Assembly (NCBI GenBank): GCA_041554195.1
Contig: JBFFMJ010000007.1
Coordinates: 1-64,000, forward strand
Origin: JAPHSX01 sp041554195
GTDB taxonomy: Bacteria; Pseudomonadota; Gammaproteobacteria; Thiohalomonadales; Thiohalomonadaceae
Length of the DNA stretch: 64,000 nucleotides
Direction: 5' to 3'
Part shown: positions 17,634 to 27,144 of the stretch, piece by piece
Position numbering within the stretch: position 1 is the stretch's first letter
How the letters are laid out: every line of letters begins with the position of its first letter
The notes under the pieces: model-generated
Told to the model about the DNA's origin: nothing
What the model saw: only the letters and a program-made list of their open reading frames with translations
Database searches by the model: none
Program-made: the position numbers and the translations under genes

Positions 17634-19517
17634 TTACTCTTCGAAATAAGTATAGCCCTCGATACCGGCCAGCAGCTGCTGTAGATAGTGTTCACTGACA
17701 TCCTCTGGCAGCGCACTTGCCGCCAGCTTTTCCCGATAGCGCTCGACCAGCATCGGGGTGTCGAAGTGAACGTAGCGCAGCAGGTCATCGACGCTGTCGC
17801 CCCGTTCGGCGCTCTCCAGGCGATACTCCCCACCCTCACTCATCACCACATTGACCGAGTCGGTGTCACCAAACAGATTGTGCATGTCGCCGAGGATCTC
17901 CTGATAGGCGCCGACCAGGAAGAAGCCCATCAGGTAGGGGTGACCCGTGGTGATCTCATGCACCCGCAGGCTCCCCTCCACCCCCTCGCTATCGACATAG
18001 AGATCGACCCGGCCATCGGAGTCACAGGTCAGGTCCTCCAGCACCGCATGGCGCGTCGGTTCCTCGTTAAGGCGCTGCAACGGCATGATGGGGAAGACCT
18101 GACTGATGCCCCAGATATCGGGCAGCGACTGGAACAGCGAGAAGTTGCAGAAGAGCTTGTCGGCAAGCTTCTGGTGCAGCTCGTCCAGCGCCTCACGATG
18201 GGCGCGTACCTCCGGTTTCAGGCGCTTTACCAGGACGTGACAGAGGGCAAAGTAGAGCTGCTCGGCCTGGGCCCGCTGTTGCAGGTTGAACACCCCGTGC
18301 AGGTAGAGCGCCTGCGCCTCACCCAGCCAGTTAACCGTATCATGGTAGAGCTCCAGTGCCGGGCGCTGCGCACCGTGCTGTAACCCCGCCCACATATCGT
18401 GAAGGATCGCCGGGGCATCCGCCTGCGGGGCCTCCCCCACATCGCCGCCGGGCACCTTCTCCACATCGAGCACATTGGTCACCAGCACCGCGTGGTGGGC
18501 GGTCAGGGCACGCCCCGATTCGGTGACGATGTCGGGGTGTGGCAGCCCGTGTTCACTACACACCTCACGCAGGGTGTGGACGATATTGTGGGCATACTCA
18601 TCGATGGAGTAGTTTCTGGAGCAGGGGCTGCGCGAGCGCGTCCCCTCGTAGTCAATACCGAGGCCGCCGCCCAGGTCGATCACCGTCAGCGGCACCCCCA
18701 GCGCGTAAAGCTCGCTGTAGAAACGCCCCACCTCGCGTACGCCGCGCTGGATATCGCGGATGTTGGCCAGCTGCGAGCCCAGATGGACGTGCATCAGCTT
18801 GAGGTTCTCCAGCTGCCCCGCAGCGCGCAGCCGCTCCACCGCCTCAAGTAGCTGTGCCGCAGAGAGGCCGAACTTTGACTTCTCGCCACCCGAGTTCTGC
18901 CACTTACCCGCGCCGATAGAGGCAAGGCGCAGCCGTACCCCCAGCAGCGGCGCGATCCCCAGCTCGTCACTCTGCTGCAACACCATCTCCAGCTCGGAGA
19001 GTTTCTCCACCACGATGGTGACCTGATGGCCCATCGCCTTGCCGATAAGGGCGAGGCGGATATATTCACGGTCCTTATAGCCGTTGCAGACGATGGTGCC
19101 GCCGCGCGGCACCATCGCCAGCACCGCCATCAACTCCGGCTTGCTGCCCGCCTCCAGCCCCACCCGCTCGCCGCCGTGGCGTACGATCTCCTCGACCACG
19201 CTACGCTGCTGGTTCACTTTAATCGGATAGACGGCGGTATAGCGCCCGCCAAAGCCCTCCGCCGCCATCGCCTTATCGAAGGCAGCGGTGAGGGTGTCGA
19301 CACGGTCATGCAGGATGTTGTTAAAGCGCAGCAGCACCGGCAGCGAGAGGCCGTGGCCGTGTAGCTGACGGGTGAGGGTATCGAGGTCGATGGCACTCGC
19401 GCTATTGCGCTGCGGGTAGACGCAGACATGGCCCGCCTCGTTAATACCGAAGTAGTCATCACCCCAGTGGGCAACGTTGTAACAGTTCTGCGCCTGTTGA
19501 ATGTTCCAGTCAGCCAT
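17634..19517 (-). CDS. speA: Biosynthetic arginine decarboxylase
   Basis: A 627-residue PLP-dependent arginine decarboxylase that makes agmatine for polyamine synthesis. The PLP Lys lies in YPIKVNQQRSVVEEI, the glycine-rich phosphate site in VIDLGGGLGIDYEGT, and the specificity region in VTESGRALTAHHAVLV. Length agrees with SpeA. The ATG at 19517 (MADWN) has AAGGTG upstream; an in-frame ATG at 19556 is less likely. It is divergent from speE, and the 125-base gap between them must hold both promoters. Confidence 0.96.
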   Translation of the reverse strand: MADWNIQQAQNCYNVAHWGDDYFGINEAGHVCVYPQRNSASAIDLDTLTRQLHGHGLSLPVLLRFNNILHDRVDTLTAAFDKAMAAEGFGGRYTAVYPIKVNQQRSVVEEIVRHGGERVGLEAGSKPELMAVLAMVPRGGTIVCNGYKDREYIRLALIGKAMGHQVTIVVEKLSELEMVLQQSDELGIAPLLGVRLRLASIGAGKWQNSGGEKSKFGLSAAQLLEAVERLRAAGQLENLKLMHVHLGSQLANIRDIQRGVREVGRFYSELYALGVPLTVIDLGGGLGIDYEGTRSRSPCSRNYSIDEYAHNIVHTLREVCSEHGLPHPDIVTESGRALTAHHAVLVTNVLDVEKVPGGDVGEAPQADAPAILHDMWAGLQHGAQRPALELYHDTVNWLGEAQALYLHGVFNLQQRAQAEQLYFALCHVLVKRLKPEVRAHREALDELHQKLADKLFCNFSLFQSLPDIWGISQVFPIMPLQRLNEEPTRHAVLEDLTCDSDGRVDLYVDSEGVEGSLRVHEITTGHPYLMGFFLVGAYQEILGDMHNLFGDTDSVNVVMSEGGEYRLESAERGDSVDDLLRYVHFDTPMLVERYREKLAASALPEDVSEHYLQQLLAGIEGYTYFEE

Positions 19518-19553
19518 AGTCACCTTCCACATAGAGTCCCGCGAATTATCCGC

Positions 19554-19575
19554 CATTCCCCCCGCGGAGGGAATG
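19554..19575. repeat. Inverted repeat in the speA-speE intergenic region
   Basis: CATTCCC and GGGAATG arms separated by eight bases, midway between the divergent speA and speE starts. It could be an operator shared by both genes; no known binding site is recognised. Confidence 0.35.
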
Positions 19576-19642
19576 TTCTATTGCACCGGACACGGCGCGG
19601 GGGTATCTTTTCGCGTTTCACCCCTCGAGCGAGAACACTGTC

Positions 19643-20509
19643 ATGTTGCCCAGCGAAAAAAAGTGGTACAGCGAACCCTGTATCGAAAGCGGCTCCGCCT
19701 TCTCCCTGACCATCACCGAGAAACTGTTCGAGGAGCAGAGCCCGTTCCAGAAGGTGGAGGTCTACGCCACCGAGAAGTTCGGCAACCTGATGACCATCGA
19801 TGGCCTGGTGATGCTCACCAGCCGTGACAACTTTCTCTACCACGAGATGATGTCCCACCCGGTGCTGTTCACCCACCCCAACCCGAAACGGATACTGATC
19901 ATCGGCGGGGGTGACTGCGGCACACTGCGTGAGGTGTTGCGCCACCCCGGCGTGGAGCAGGCGATTCAGGTCGATATCGACGAGGTGGTAACCAAGGCAT
20001 CGCTGCTGCACTTCCCCGAGTTGTGCGCGTCCAACGACGACCCGCGCGCCGCGCTGCACTTTGATGATGGCCTGAAGTGGGTCAAGGAGGCGGCGGCGGG
20101 GAGCTATGATGTGATCATCGTCGATAGCACCGATCCCATCGGTCCCGCCGAGGGGCTGTTCGGCGAGGCCTTCTACCGCGACTGTCTCGCCGCCCTGGGC
20201 GATGAGGGCATTCTGGTGCAGCAGAGCGAGTCGCCGCTCTACCACCTGGAGCTGCTGGCCGAGATGCACTGCTTCATGGGCAAGGCGGGCTTCGCCCATC
20301 GCCAGACCCTGCACTTCCCACAGCCGGTCTACCCCTCGGGCTGGTGGAGCTGCACCATGGCCTCGAAGTCGGCCATCGGCGAGCTGCGTGAAGAGGCCGC
20401 TACAGCGCGCCCCTTCGAGACCCTCTACTACACCCCCGGCACCCATCGCGGTGGCCTTGCCCTGCCGCCGTTTGTGGCGCAGGCACTAGCCGCGGTAAAG
20501 GCCGAGTAG
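19643..20509 (+). CDS. speE: Spermidine synthase
   Basis: A 288-residue aminopropyltransferase that makes spermidine from putrescine and decarboxylated SAM. Typical motifs are EKKWYSEPCIESGSAFSL at the N-terminus, LIIGGGDCGTLREVLRH (nucleotide binding), VDIDEVV, and DSTDPIGPAEGLF with the catalytic Asp. Divergent partner of speA, so arginine-to-spermidine steps are encoded together; an agmatinase or agmatine deiminase is not in the window. Its stop is two bases from the stop of the convergent hybrid kinase gene. Confidence 0.96.
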   Translation: MLPSEKKWYSEPCIESGSAFSLTITEKLFEEQSPFQKVEVYATEKFGNLMTIDGLVMLTSRDNFLYHEMMSHPVLFTHPNPKRILIIGGGDCGTLREVLRHPGVEQAIQVDIDEVVTKASLLHFPELCASNDDPRAALHFDDGLKWVKEAAAGSYDVIIVDSTDPIGPAEGLFGEAFYRDCLAALGDEGILVQQSESPLYHLELLAEMHCFMGKAGFAHRQTLHFPQPVYPSGWWSCTMASKSAIGELREEAATARPFETLYYTPGTHRGGLALPPFVAQALAAVKAE

Positions 20510-20511
20510 CC

Positions 20512-23358
20512 CTAGCCCTCCGGCGGCGGAGCCACCGCCGCCAGCACCTCACGTAGCCTGTCCATATGGATAGGCTTACTCAACACCTGCTGCATTCCCA
20601 CCGCCAGGCAGCGGTCGATATTGTCCTGCGTGACGTCAGCCGTCAGGGCGACCACCGGTACCACGGGCCCGTAAGGTTCAAGCTGCCGTATTCTCTGCGT
20701 CGTCTCCAGGCCATCCATACCCGGCATGCGAATATCCATCAGCACCACATCAAATCGGCTGTCGCGAAAACGCTCCAGCGCCTCATAACCATCCGCGGCC
20801 GTCGTCACCTCGCAACCCTGCTGACGCAACAGCCCCCCACCGGCGACACGGTTAATGGCATCGTCCTCCACCAGCAGCACCTGAAGTGCATGAGGCAGAC
20901 AAGTTTCCCTCGCCGACTTGTCTTCGCCCTGAAGGGCACTTCCCCGTTGCAAGACCACACGGAACCAGAAACGACTCCCCTTCTCCGGCTCACTTTCGAC
21001 ACCGATCTCGCCCCCCATTAGATCGACCATGCGCCGGCAGATCGCCAGCCCCAACCCGGAGCCGCCAAAGCGTCGCGCCACACTGGAATCGGCCTGGGTA
21101 AAGTCACCAAACAGGCGCGACTGTACCTCCGGTTCAATACCGATACCGGTGTCGCTAACGGAGAATTCAATGCTGATTTTGCCACTACGCTCATGAATAA
21201 AGTCAGCCTTTACCACCACCTCGCCACGCTCGGTAAACTTAAGCGCATTACCCAGCAGGTTGAACAGCACCTGACGCAGGCGCGTGGCATCGCCACGCAG
21301 CCAGGTGGGAATGCGCCGATCCAGTACCGCCTCCAGTGAGAGATCGCGCTGCTGATGTTGCACCCGCATCAGGCCAACCATCTCATTGATCATCTTCGGC
21401 AGGTCAAAATCGGCCTGTTCCAGCTCCAGCTTACCGGCCTCCAGCTTGGAGAGGTCGAGTACGTCGTTGAGGATCTGCAATAGCGACTCACCGGAGAAAT
21501 TAATCGCGTTCAGATACTCGCGCTGCTGCGCATCAAGCTCGGTTTTATCAAGCAACTTTGCCATAGAAAGCGTGCCATTCAACGGGGTACGAATTTCATG
21601 GCTCATGGTGGCGAGAAATTCGTTCTTCACCGCAACGGCCTGGTGCGCCTCTTTGTTTGCCTGTTGCAACGCCTGCTCCATCTTCTTGCGCTCGGTGATC
21701 TCGGCATAACTACTGAGCAGGCAGATCTCATCGTCATAGTGAATAAAGGTCGCCGACATCAGGAAGGTAAAACGGTCACCGCTGAGACTGCGCATGCAGA
21801 TCTCCAGCTCCTGCACACTGCCGTCACTCTCCAGCCGGCGCATCACCCGTTCGCGATCCTCCGCATTGCAATAAAAATCGTCGGCATGAAAGCCTTGAAT
21901 ATCCCCATCACCAAGACCGGAGAGCGTCAGGCCCGCCCGGTTGATGCGAACCAGCCGGCCATCGCTCTTGCGGGTGATCGCCATCGGTGTCGGCAGCGAG
22001 TCAAAGATGGTGCGCAGATTTTTTTCGCTGGCGATGTGCGCCTCTTCAATCTGTTTACGGGCAGAGATATCGGTGATCGAAAGCAATATCGCCTTGCGTT
22101 CGTTATAGTGAAGAGTGATCGCGGAGAGCAAAGCCCAAAACGGTTTGCCACGACTACTCTGCAGGGGCAATTCCAAACCGGAGACTCGACCATCTCGCTG
22201 TAAGACTTCGAGTAGTTGCTGACGGTCTTCGGGGTTCTGGTAGTAGTCGTGGGCCACCTGGCCTCGCTGCTCCTTGGTATCTTCAAACAGCGCCACAGCA
22301 TGGTCATTGGCGTACAGGTACTCCCCGGTCTCCAGCGCCGTTACGACCACCGGGAAGGGGAGCGAATCGAGTAAGCCGCGTACTTGCCCCTCACTCTCAC
22401 ACAGCGCAGCGGTACGCTCCTCTACGCGCTGCTCCAACAGGGCGTGACTCGCCTCCAGTTCACGGGTCGCGGCACGCACCTGTCGCTCCAGCACCAGCGG
22501 ATAGCGCAGGGCAAAAATGGCCGAGGCCATTATTAGCGTGAACAGCAGGGCGAAAAATAGCCGCTCACCGGTCATGGTGGCAGAGGCTTCCGGCCAGCCG
22601 TGCCGGGGCTTGCCGGCCAGCACCCACTCACCATTTGGCAGGGTGATCGGCAGCGTAATCGCACCTTCAGCGTCAGCCTCACTGCCAAAAAAGAGCGCCC
22701 CGTCGGCGCCGCGCGCATCCTGACCACGCAGGGTGATGGTCAGCCCCTGCGCCTCCTCTATACCGGACTCATCCAGCAGGGTCTGCCAGTCAATCACCAG
22801 TGAGGCCATGCCCCATACGCCACCGCCGTCCCGTTCACTAAGGTAGATCGGCTTACGGGCGATCACGCCCCGCCCCCCCTGCACCAGATCATAGGGGCCA
22901 GCCACCACCATCTTTCTCCCCGCCATGGTCTGGCGCACCGTCTCGGCCTGCCCCTTGATGGTTGCCAGGTCCACCCCCAGCACCGCCTCATTCCCCTGCA
23001 GCGGGTAGACATACTCGATGCGGGTACCGACACTTATACCCAGATTTTTCAGCCCCTTGCCAGCATAGCGAAAGAGATTCTCGGCCAGCGGCTCGAACTC
23101 CTCAACAGAAAGCCCGCCTCGCGAATAGACGTAGCTCTCAACACTAAGCGCGACAAACAGGCGGCGATTGAGGGAGGACTCCAGCCGCTCCATAACCTCA
23201 AGCAGCTGGACAAAGACCTGATCCTTGGCCTGTTTCAGGTAGAGGGCCTGGCTGTGCTGCTCGTACTTGCTCCAGCCCCAGAACATCAGCCCGGCTAGTA
23301 GTGGCAGCACGACGAAATAACGTAGGGTAGTATTGTGTTGTTTTTTTATTTTTTCCAT
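20512..23358 (-). CDS. CHASE-PAS-PAS hybrid histidine kinase with receiver
   Basis: A 948-residue membrane sensor. One transmembrane segment near the start (FVVLPLLAGLMFWGW) is followed by a periplasmic CHASE domain (about 45-230), a second membrane helix (LFFALLFTLIMASAIFAL), two PAS domains, a HisKA motif (FLATMSHEIRTPLNG) and an ATPase with DTGIGI and GLGLAICRRMVDLMGGEI. A C-terminal receiver has VLLVEDDAINR and the acceptor Asp in VVLMDIRMPGMDG. The ATG at 23358 has AGGA 7 bases upstream. No separate output gene is adjacent; the phosphate may go to an Hpt protein elsewhere. CHASE domains sense small extracellular ligands. Confidence 0.93.
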   Translation of the reverse strand: MEKIKKQHNTTLRYFVVLPLLAGLMFWGWSKYEQHSQALYLKQAKDQVFVQLLEVMERLESSLNRRLFVALSVESYVYSRGGLSVEEFEPLAENLFRYAGKGLKNLGISVGTRIEYVYPLQGNEAVLGVDLATIKGQAETVRQTMAGRKMVVAGPYDLVQGGRGVIARKPIYLSERDGGGVWGMASLVIDWQTLLDESGIEEAQGLTITLRGQDARGADGALFFGSEADAEGAITLPITLPNGEWVLAGKPRHGWPEASATMTGERLFFALLFTLIMASAIFALRYPLVLERQVRAATRELEASHALLEQRVEERTAALCESEGQVRGLLDSLPFPVVVTALETGEYLYANDHAVALFEDTKEQRGQVAHDYYQNPEDRQQLLEVLQRDGRVSGLELPLQSSRGKPFWALLSAITLHYNERKAILLSITDISARKQIEEAHIASEKNLRTIFDSLPTPMAITRKSDGRLVRINRAGLTLSGLGDGDIQGFHADDFYCNAEDRERVMRRLESDGSVQELEICMRSLSGDRFTFLMSATFIHYDDEICLLSSYAEITERKKMEQALQQANKEAHQAVAVKNEFLATMSHEIRTPLNGTLSMAKLLDKTELDAQQREYLNAINFSGESLLQILNDVLDLSKLEAGKLELEQADFDLPKMINEMVGLMRVQHQQRDLSLEAVLDRRIPTWLRGDATRLRQVLFNLLGNALKFTERGEVVVKADFIHERSGKISIEFSVSDTGIGIEPEVQSRLFGDFTQADSSVARRFGGSGLGLAICRRMVDLMGGEIGVESEPEKGSRFWFRVVLQRGSALQGEDKSARETCLPHALQVLLVEDDAINRVAGGGLLRQQGCEVTTAADGYEALERFRDSRFDVVLMDIRMPGMDGLETTQRIRQLEPYGPVVPVVALTADVTQDNIDRCLAVGMQQVLSKPIHMDRLREVLAAVAPPPEG

Positions 23359-23397
23359 GACACTTCCTGTGGGTATCAACTCACGGATTCAACGCGA

Positions 23398-24189
23398 TTA
23401 ACCAATTCTATCCAGTCGCAGGCGTTCACGCTCATCGAACAGGCGACGCGCTGCAAAATGTACCGCCCCCATAGTACCAAAACCGGTGCCCGAGGCGATG
23501 AGAAACATAATGAGTATCTGGTATTTTACCGCTTCCATCGGCTCTGCGCCCGCCAGGATCTGCCCGGTCATCATCCCCGGCAGACTTACCACCCCGGCTG
23601 CCGCCATCGCGTTGAGCATCGGCACCATGCCGACACGCATACTCTCGCGCCTTATTATGGCAATGGCATCGCACCAGCTCTGCCCCTGAATTAGCCGCGC
23701 CTCGATCACCCGGCGCTGCTGATGAACCGATGAGGTGAGACGCTCCAGCCCTAACGCCACCCCATTCATGGTGTTGCCCAGCATCATTCCCAGCAGCGGG
23801 ATCGCATACTGCGGCTGATACCACGGCTCCGGCCGGATGATCAGCAGCAGGGTAATCAGCGTCACCGCAAAGGAGGAGAGGAACATCGACAGGGTGCCGA
23901 CCCCATAACCCCACCAGCCGATAAAGCGGTGCTCCTGGCGCTCCATCACAATGCGCCCGGCCGCCAGCAGCATGATCAGCGACATCAGCGCTATCCAACC
24001 GAGATGGACATTGGCAAAGAGCAGCTTCAATACCACGCCGATCAGCAGTAACTGTGCGGTAGTACGTAGCGCGGCGAACAGCAGTTTACGACTGATGCCG
24101 AGGGCAAGGCGAAAACTCAGCAGCGACAGCAGCACCACCAGCAGTGAGGCAATCCCTAAATCCAGCGGACTTAGTACGATAAAATTCAT
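23398..24189 (-). CDS. ABC transporter permease, FetB/UPF0014 family
   Basis: A 263-residue inner-membrane permease with about seven helices. The PEPWYQPQYAIPLLGMMLGNTMNG and RRVIEARLIQGQSW motifs are those of the UPF0014 family (E. coli FetB/YbbM), reported as an iron-export permease. It overlaps the 3' end of its ATPase gene by 4 bases (ATGA-type), a sign of translational coupling. Substrate assignment to iron rests on the family only. Confidence 0.88.
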   Translation of the reverse strand: MNFIVLSPLDLGIASLLVVLLSLLSFRLALGISRKLLFAALRTTAQLLLIGVVLKLLFANVHLGWIALMSLIMLLAAGRIVMERQEHRFIGWWGYGVGTLSMFLSSFAVTLITLLLIIRPEPWYQPQYAIPLLGMMLGNTMNGVALGLERLTSSVHQQRRVIEARLIQGQSWCDAIAIIRRESMRVGMVPMLNAMAAAGVVSLPGMMTGQILAGAEPMEAVKYQILIMFLIASGTGFGTMGAVHFAARRLFDERERLRLDRIG

Positions 24190-24848
24190 GCCGTCACCTC
24201 ACTCAAGCCACGGCCCTTAATACTGTAATGACGCTGCGCCACCCGCTGGCGCTGTGCCGCATCATGACTCACCCAGATCACCACCGCCTCATGCTCACGC
24301 CGATACGCCTCCAGCAACGCCTCCACCCGCTCGACGCTCTGCGGATCGAGCGCGGCGGTAGGTTCGTCCAGCAACAACACCTCAGGGGAATTTTGCAGCA
24401 GTCGCGCCAGCGCCAGACGCTGGCGCTCACCGGTAGAGCAGCGCGCCACCTCCCATTCAAGCACCTTGACGTCCAGCCCCAGCGCGTCGAGCAGTGCCGC
24501 TTCCGGCTGATCAAAGTGCTCCCCCACCCGCTGCACCCACCAGAACGGCTCGGCGGGCAACAGGCCGACACGACGCCGCCACAGATGACCCGGCATCGAC
24601 AGCGCGCTCTGCCCATCCAGGGAGACCTCACCGCCATGCGGGTCGAGATCGGCCAGGGCACGCAGCAGCAGGCTCTTGCCACTGCCACTCGCCCCAGAGA
24701 GCGAGACACACTCGCCACGATTGATTTGCCAGTCAATCGGCCCCAGATGAAGAGTAGTCAACTCACAAAGGCTGAGTCCCTGGCTGTTTTCGCTATTCAC
24801 CACAACGGCACTATCGTTATTAAATAAGTACACAGGAGAATACACCAT
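24186..24848 (-). CDS. ABC transporter ATPase, FetA-like
   Basis: A 220-residue ATP-binding subunit paired with the FetB-like permease. Walker A is SGASGSGKSLLL, the signature region is CSTGERQRLALARLL, Walker B is VLLLDEPTAAL, and the H-loop is VSHDAA. The start is uncertain: ATG 24848 overlaps the start codon of the divergent CDGSH gene (shared CATG), with GAGG seven bases upstream. The first 20 or so residues have no match in FetA, and a GTG at 24800 would give a more typical N-terminus. Confidence 0.82.
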   Translation of the reverse strand: MVYSPVYLFNNDSAVVVNSENSQGLSLCELTTLHLGPIDWQINRGECVSLSGASGSGKSLLLRALADLDPHGGEVSLDGQSALSMPGHLWRRRVGLLPAEPFWWVQRVGEHFDQPEAALLDALGLDVKVLEWEVARCSTGERQRLALARLLQNSPEVLLLDEPTAALDPQSVERVEALLEAYRREHEAVVIWVSHDAAQRQRVAQRHYSIKGRGLSEVTA

Positions 24849-25083
24849 GTCAGAACCTCACATCGCGCAGAAAAAACCCTGTATTGTCGAGCTTGAGGCC
24901 GGAGATTACTGGTTTTGTACCTGTGGCCGGAGCAACAACCAGCCATTTTGCGATGGCAGCCACAAGAGCACTGATTTTTCTCCGATGAAATTCACCCTGA
25001 AAGAGGGACGTAAGGCCGCGCTTTGCTGCTGCAAACACAGTAAGACACTCCCCTTTTGCGACGGCAGCCACAAAGAGCTTTAA
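24847..25083 (+). CDS. Tandem CDGSH iron-sulfur protein
   Basis: A 78-residue protein with two CDGSH-type [2Fe-2S] sites, CTCGRSNNQPFCDGSH and CCCKHSKTLPFCDGSH. Each has three cysteines and a histidine ligand, giving one cluster per repeat. AGGAG lies eight bases before the ATG at 24847. It is divergent from the FetA-like gene with overlapping start codons, so its promoter must lie inside the fetA-like 5' coding region. Proximity to a putative iron exporter hints at iron or redox homeostasis; that is inference. Confidence 0.92.
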   Translation: MSEPHIAQKKPCIVELEAGDYWFCTCGRSNNQPFCDGSHKSTDFSPMKFTLKEGRKAALCCCKHSKTLPFCDGSHKEL

Positions 25084-25178
25084 GTGAAGGTGGAGACCTT
25101 ATTGTAGATGGTAAAGGAGAGCGCGTTCATCAGGCACTGTTGGAGTGGATCAACGTATCCTCAGCACTAATTCGTCGC

Positions 25179-25205
25179 AAAAAAAAGGGGCACCGAGGTG
25201 CCCCC
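25179..25205 (-). terminator. Rho-independent terminator of glnK-amtB
   Basis: Read on the minus strand: GGGGCAC stem, CTCG loop, GTGCCCC, then eight T residues, 24 bases beyond the amtB stop codon. Confidence 0.9.
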
Positions 25206-25228
25206 TTTCCCATACTTACGAGACTAAC

Positions 25229-26476
25229 TTACTTGGAGGTGAACTCCGGGTAGGCCTCAAGACCGCATTCGGTGAGATCCACTCCTTCGTACTCCTCCTC
25301 TTCGCTAACACGAAGTCCCATTACCGCCTTGATCACCATCCAGGTAACAAAGCTGGCAGCGAAGACCCAGGCGAAGATGGTAGCGATACCGATCAGCTGG
25401 GCGGTCAGGGTCGCATCGGGGTTGGTGAATACTACCGCCAGCAGGCCCCAGATACCGACCACACCGTGTACCGAGATAGCACCGACCGGATCATCAATCT
25501 TCAGCTTGTCCAGGGTAAGGATGGCAAAGACCACCAGTACACCACCGACAGCGCCGATAGAGGTTGCAGCCAGTGCACTCGGGGTGAGCGGCTCAGCGGT
25601 AATCGCTACCAGACCGGCCAGGGCACCGTTCAGCGCCATCGTCAGGTCAGCCTTGCCGAACAGTAGCTTGGAGGTAATGAGGGCGGCGATAACACCACCG
25701 GCCGCGGCCATGTTGGTATTCACAAATACCATGGCAACCGCATTGGCTTCACCGATATCGGAAACCTTCAGCTCTGAGCCACCGTTAAAGCCGAACCAGC
25801 CCATCCACAGGATGAACATACCCAGTGTTGCCAACGGCATGTTGGCACCGGGGATGGCGTTGATCTCACCGTTGGCACCGTACTTGCCCTTACGAGCCCC
25901 CAGCAGCAGTACACCGGCCAGGGCGGCAGCCGCACCGGTCATATGCACTACACCGGAACCGGCGAAGTCGAGGAAGCCGAGGCCGTCGAGGAAACCACCA
26001 CCCCACTTCCAGTAACCCTGAATCGGGTAGATGAAACCGGTCATCACCACGGCAAAGGCGAGGAAGGCCCACAGTTTCATGCGCTCAGCCACCGCACCCG
26101 AGACGATGGACATGGCCGTTGCCACGAACACCACCTGGAAGAAGAAGTCAGACATACCGGAGTAGTAGGGGGCATCATCACCACCTGCCAATACGGCTGC
26201 CGCTTCATTGTCCGCACCCAGCAGGAAGCTCATTCCCGGCCAGATACTGGAGACCGCTTCGCCCGGATACATCAGGTTGTAACCCACCAGCATGTACATC
26301 ACACAGGCAATGGCGTAGAGCGCCACGTTTTTGGTCAGGATCTCAGCGGTGTTCTTGGAGCGAACCAGGCCCGCCTCAAGCATCGCGAAACCCGCTGCCA
26401 TCCACATTACCAATACGCCGGATATTAAAAAGTAGAACGTATCCAACGCATATTTTACTTCTGTTATTGCTTCCAT
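25229..26476 (-). CDS. amtB: Ammonium transporter AmtB
   Basis: A 415-residue Amt/Mep/Rh channel with about eleven helices for ammonium uptake. The twin pore histidines are visible in GSGVVHMTGAAAALAG and GAISVHGVVGIWG. The N-terminus (DTFYFLISGVLVMWMAAGFAMLE) is typical. ATG has GGAGGG seven bases upstream. It lies 32 bases downstream of glnK, the standard pair in which GlnK blocks AmtB when nitrogen is sufficient. Expression should come from the sigma54 promoter upstream of glnK. Confidence 0.97.
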   Translation of the reverse strand: MEAITEVKYALDTFYFLISGVLVMWMAAGFAMLEAGLVRSKNTAEILTKNVALYAIACVMYMLVGYNLMYPGEAVSSIWPGMSFLLGADNEAAAVLAGGDDAPYYSGMSDFFFQVVFVATAMSIVSGAVAERMKLWAFLAFAVVMTGFIYPIQGYWKWGGGFLDGLGFLDFAGSGVVHMTGAAAALAGVLLLGARKGKYGANGEINAIPGANMPLATLGMFILWMGWFGFNGGSELKVSDIGEANAVAMVFVNTNMAAAGGVIAALITSKLLFGKADLTMALNGALAGLVAITAEPLTPSALAATSIGAVGGVLVVFAILTLDKLKIDDPVGAISVHGVVGIWGLLAVVFTNPDATLTAQLIGIATIFAWVFAASFVTWMVIKAVMGLRVSEEEEYEGVDLTECGLEAYPEFTSK

Positions 26477-26508
26477 CTCATTACCCTCCCGTAGGGTCTC
26501 GTTATGCG

Positions 26509-26847
26509 TTACAGCGCGTCACTACCGGACTCGCCGGTACGGATACGCACTACCTGCTCCAGTGACGATACGAAGATCTTGCCGTCACCAATCTTGCCGG
26601 TATTGGCTGCCTTGGATACCGCCTCGATCACCTGGTCAACCAAGCTCGCCTCGACCGCCGCCTCAAGCTTCACCTTGGGCAGAAAATCGACCACATACTC
26701 CGCACCACGATAGAGCTCGGTGTGACCCTTCTGACGTCCAAACCCCTTCACCTCGGTGACGGTGATACCCTGTACCCCAATTTCGGAGAGGGCTTCACGC
26801 ACGTCATCGAGCTTAAAAGGCTTGATGATTGCCGTTACCATTTTCAT
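26509..26847 (-). CDS. glnK: Nitrogen regulatory protein P-II (GlnK)
   Basis: A 112-residue PII trimer subunit that reports 2-oxoglutarate, ATP/ADP and glutamine status. The T-loop contains the uridylylation Tyr51 in LYRGAEYVVDFLPK, and the C-terminal signature is TGKIGDGKIFV. GGAGG lies nine bases before the ATG. Coupling to amtB, plus the upstream sigma54 promoter and NtrC-like sites, points to GlnK rather than GlnB. Confidence 0.95.
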   Translation of the reverse strand: MKMVTAIIKPFKLDDVREALSEIGVQGITVTEVKGFGRQKGHTELYRGAEYVVDFLPKVKLEAAVEASLVDQVIEAVSKAANTGKIGDGKIFVSSLEQVVRIRTGESGSDAL

Positions 26848-26921
26848 TGAGTGTTTCCTCCAATTAGTGCAGAAAGTTGTTCTGCTTTTTTCAACTCAAA
26901 AATATCTCGCAATAAACTTAT

Positions 26922-26937
26922 TGCATGAGGTGTGCCA
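26922..26937 (-). promoter_or_regulatory. Sigma54 promoter of glnK-amtB
   Basis: Minus-strand TGGCACACCTCATGCA has GG at -24 and GC at -12 with exact spacing. It lies 75 bases upstream of glnK and is nearly identical in its conserved bases to the promoter upstream of the TorF-type porin gene. Confidence 0.85.
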
Positions 26938-26986
26938 ATAATAAACGGGGAAAAACCGCATAAAAACGGCACTTTTTCTTCTCTAC

Positions 26987-27014
26987 GCACACAAATGGAG
27001 CACAATAATCGTGC
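26987..27014. promoter_or_regulatory. Two overlapping NtrC-like sites for glnK-amtB
   Basis: GCAC-N7-GTGC at 27000-27014 matches the NtrC dyad fully. A second site at 26987-27001 (GCAC-N7-GAGC) has one mismatch and shares two bases with it. They lie 50-77 bases upstream of the sigma54 promoter, in the right range for enhancer activation. Confidence 0.65.
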
Positions 27015-27063
27015 AGGGTTCTTTGTTAGTGCATCGGCGCAAACGGGAGGGAAATGACAGACA

Positions 27064-27097
27064 ATAAAAAACCCGCCGCGGCGAACCGGGCGGGTTT
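27064..27097 (-). terminator. Rho-independent terminator of the TorF-type porin gene
   Basis: On the minus strand: AACCCGCC stem, an 11-base loop, GGCGGGTT, then TTTTTATT. It is 48 bases beyond the porin stop and just upstream of the glnK regulatory region. Confidence 0.85.
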
Positions 27098-27144
27098 CCC
27101 TATACCGAACCATTACGATCCGGAATAACAACCATCAAACCGTC

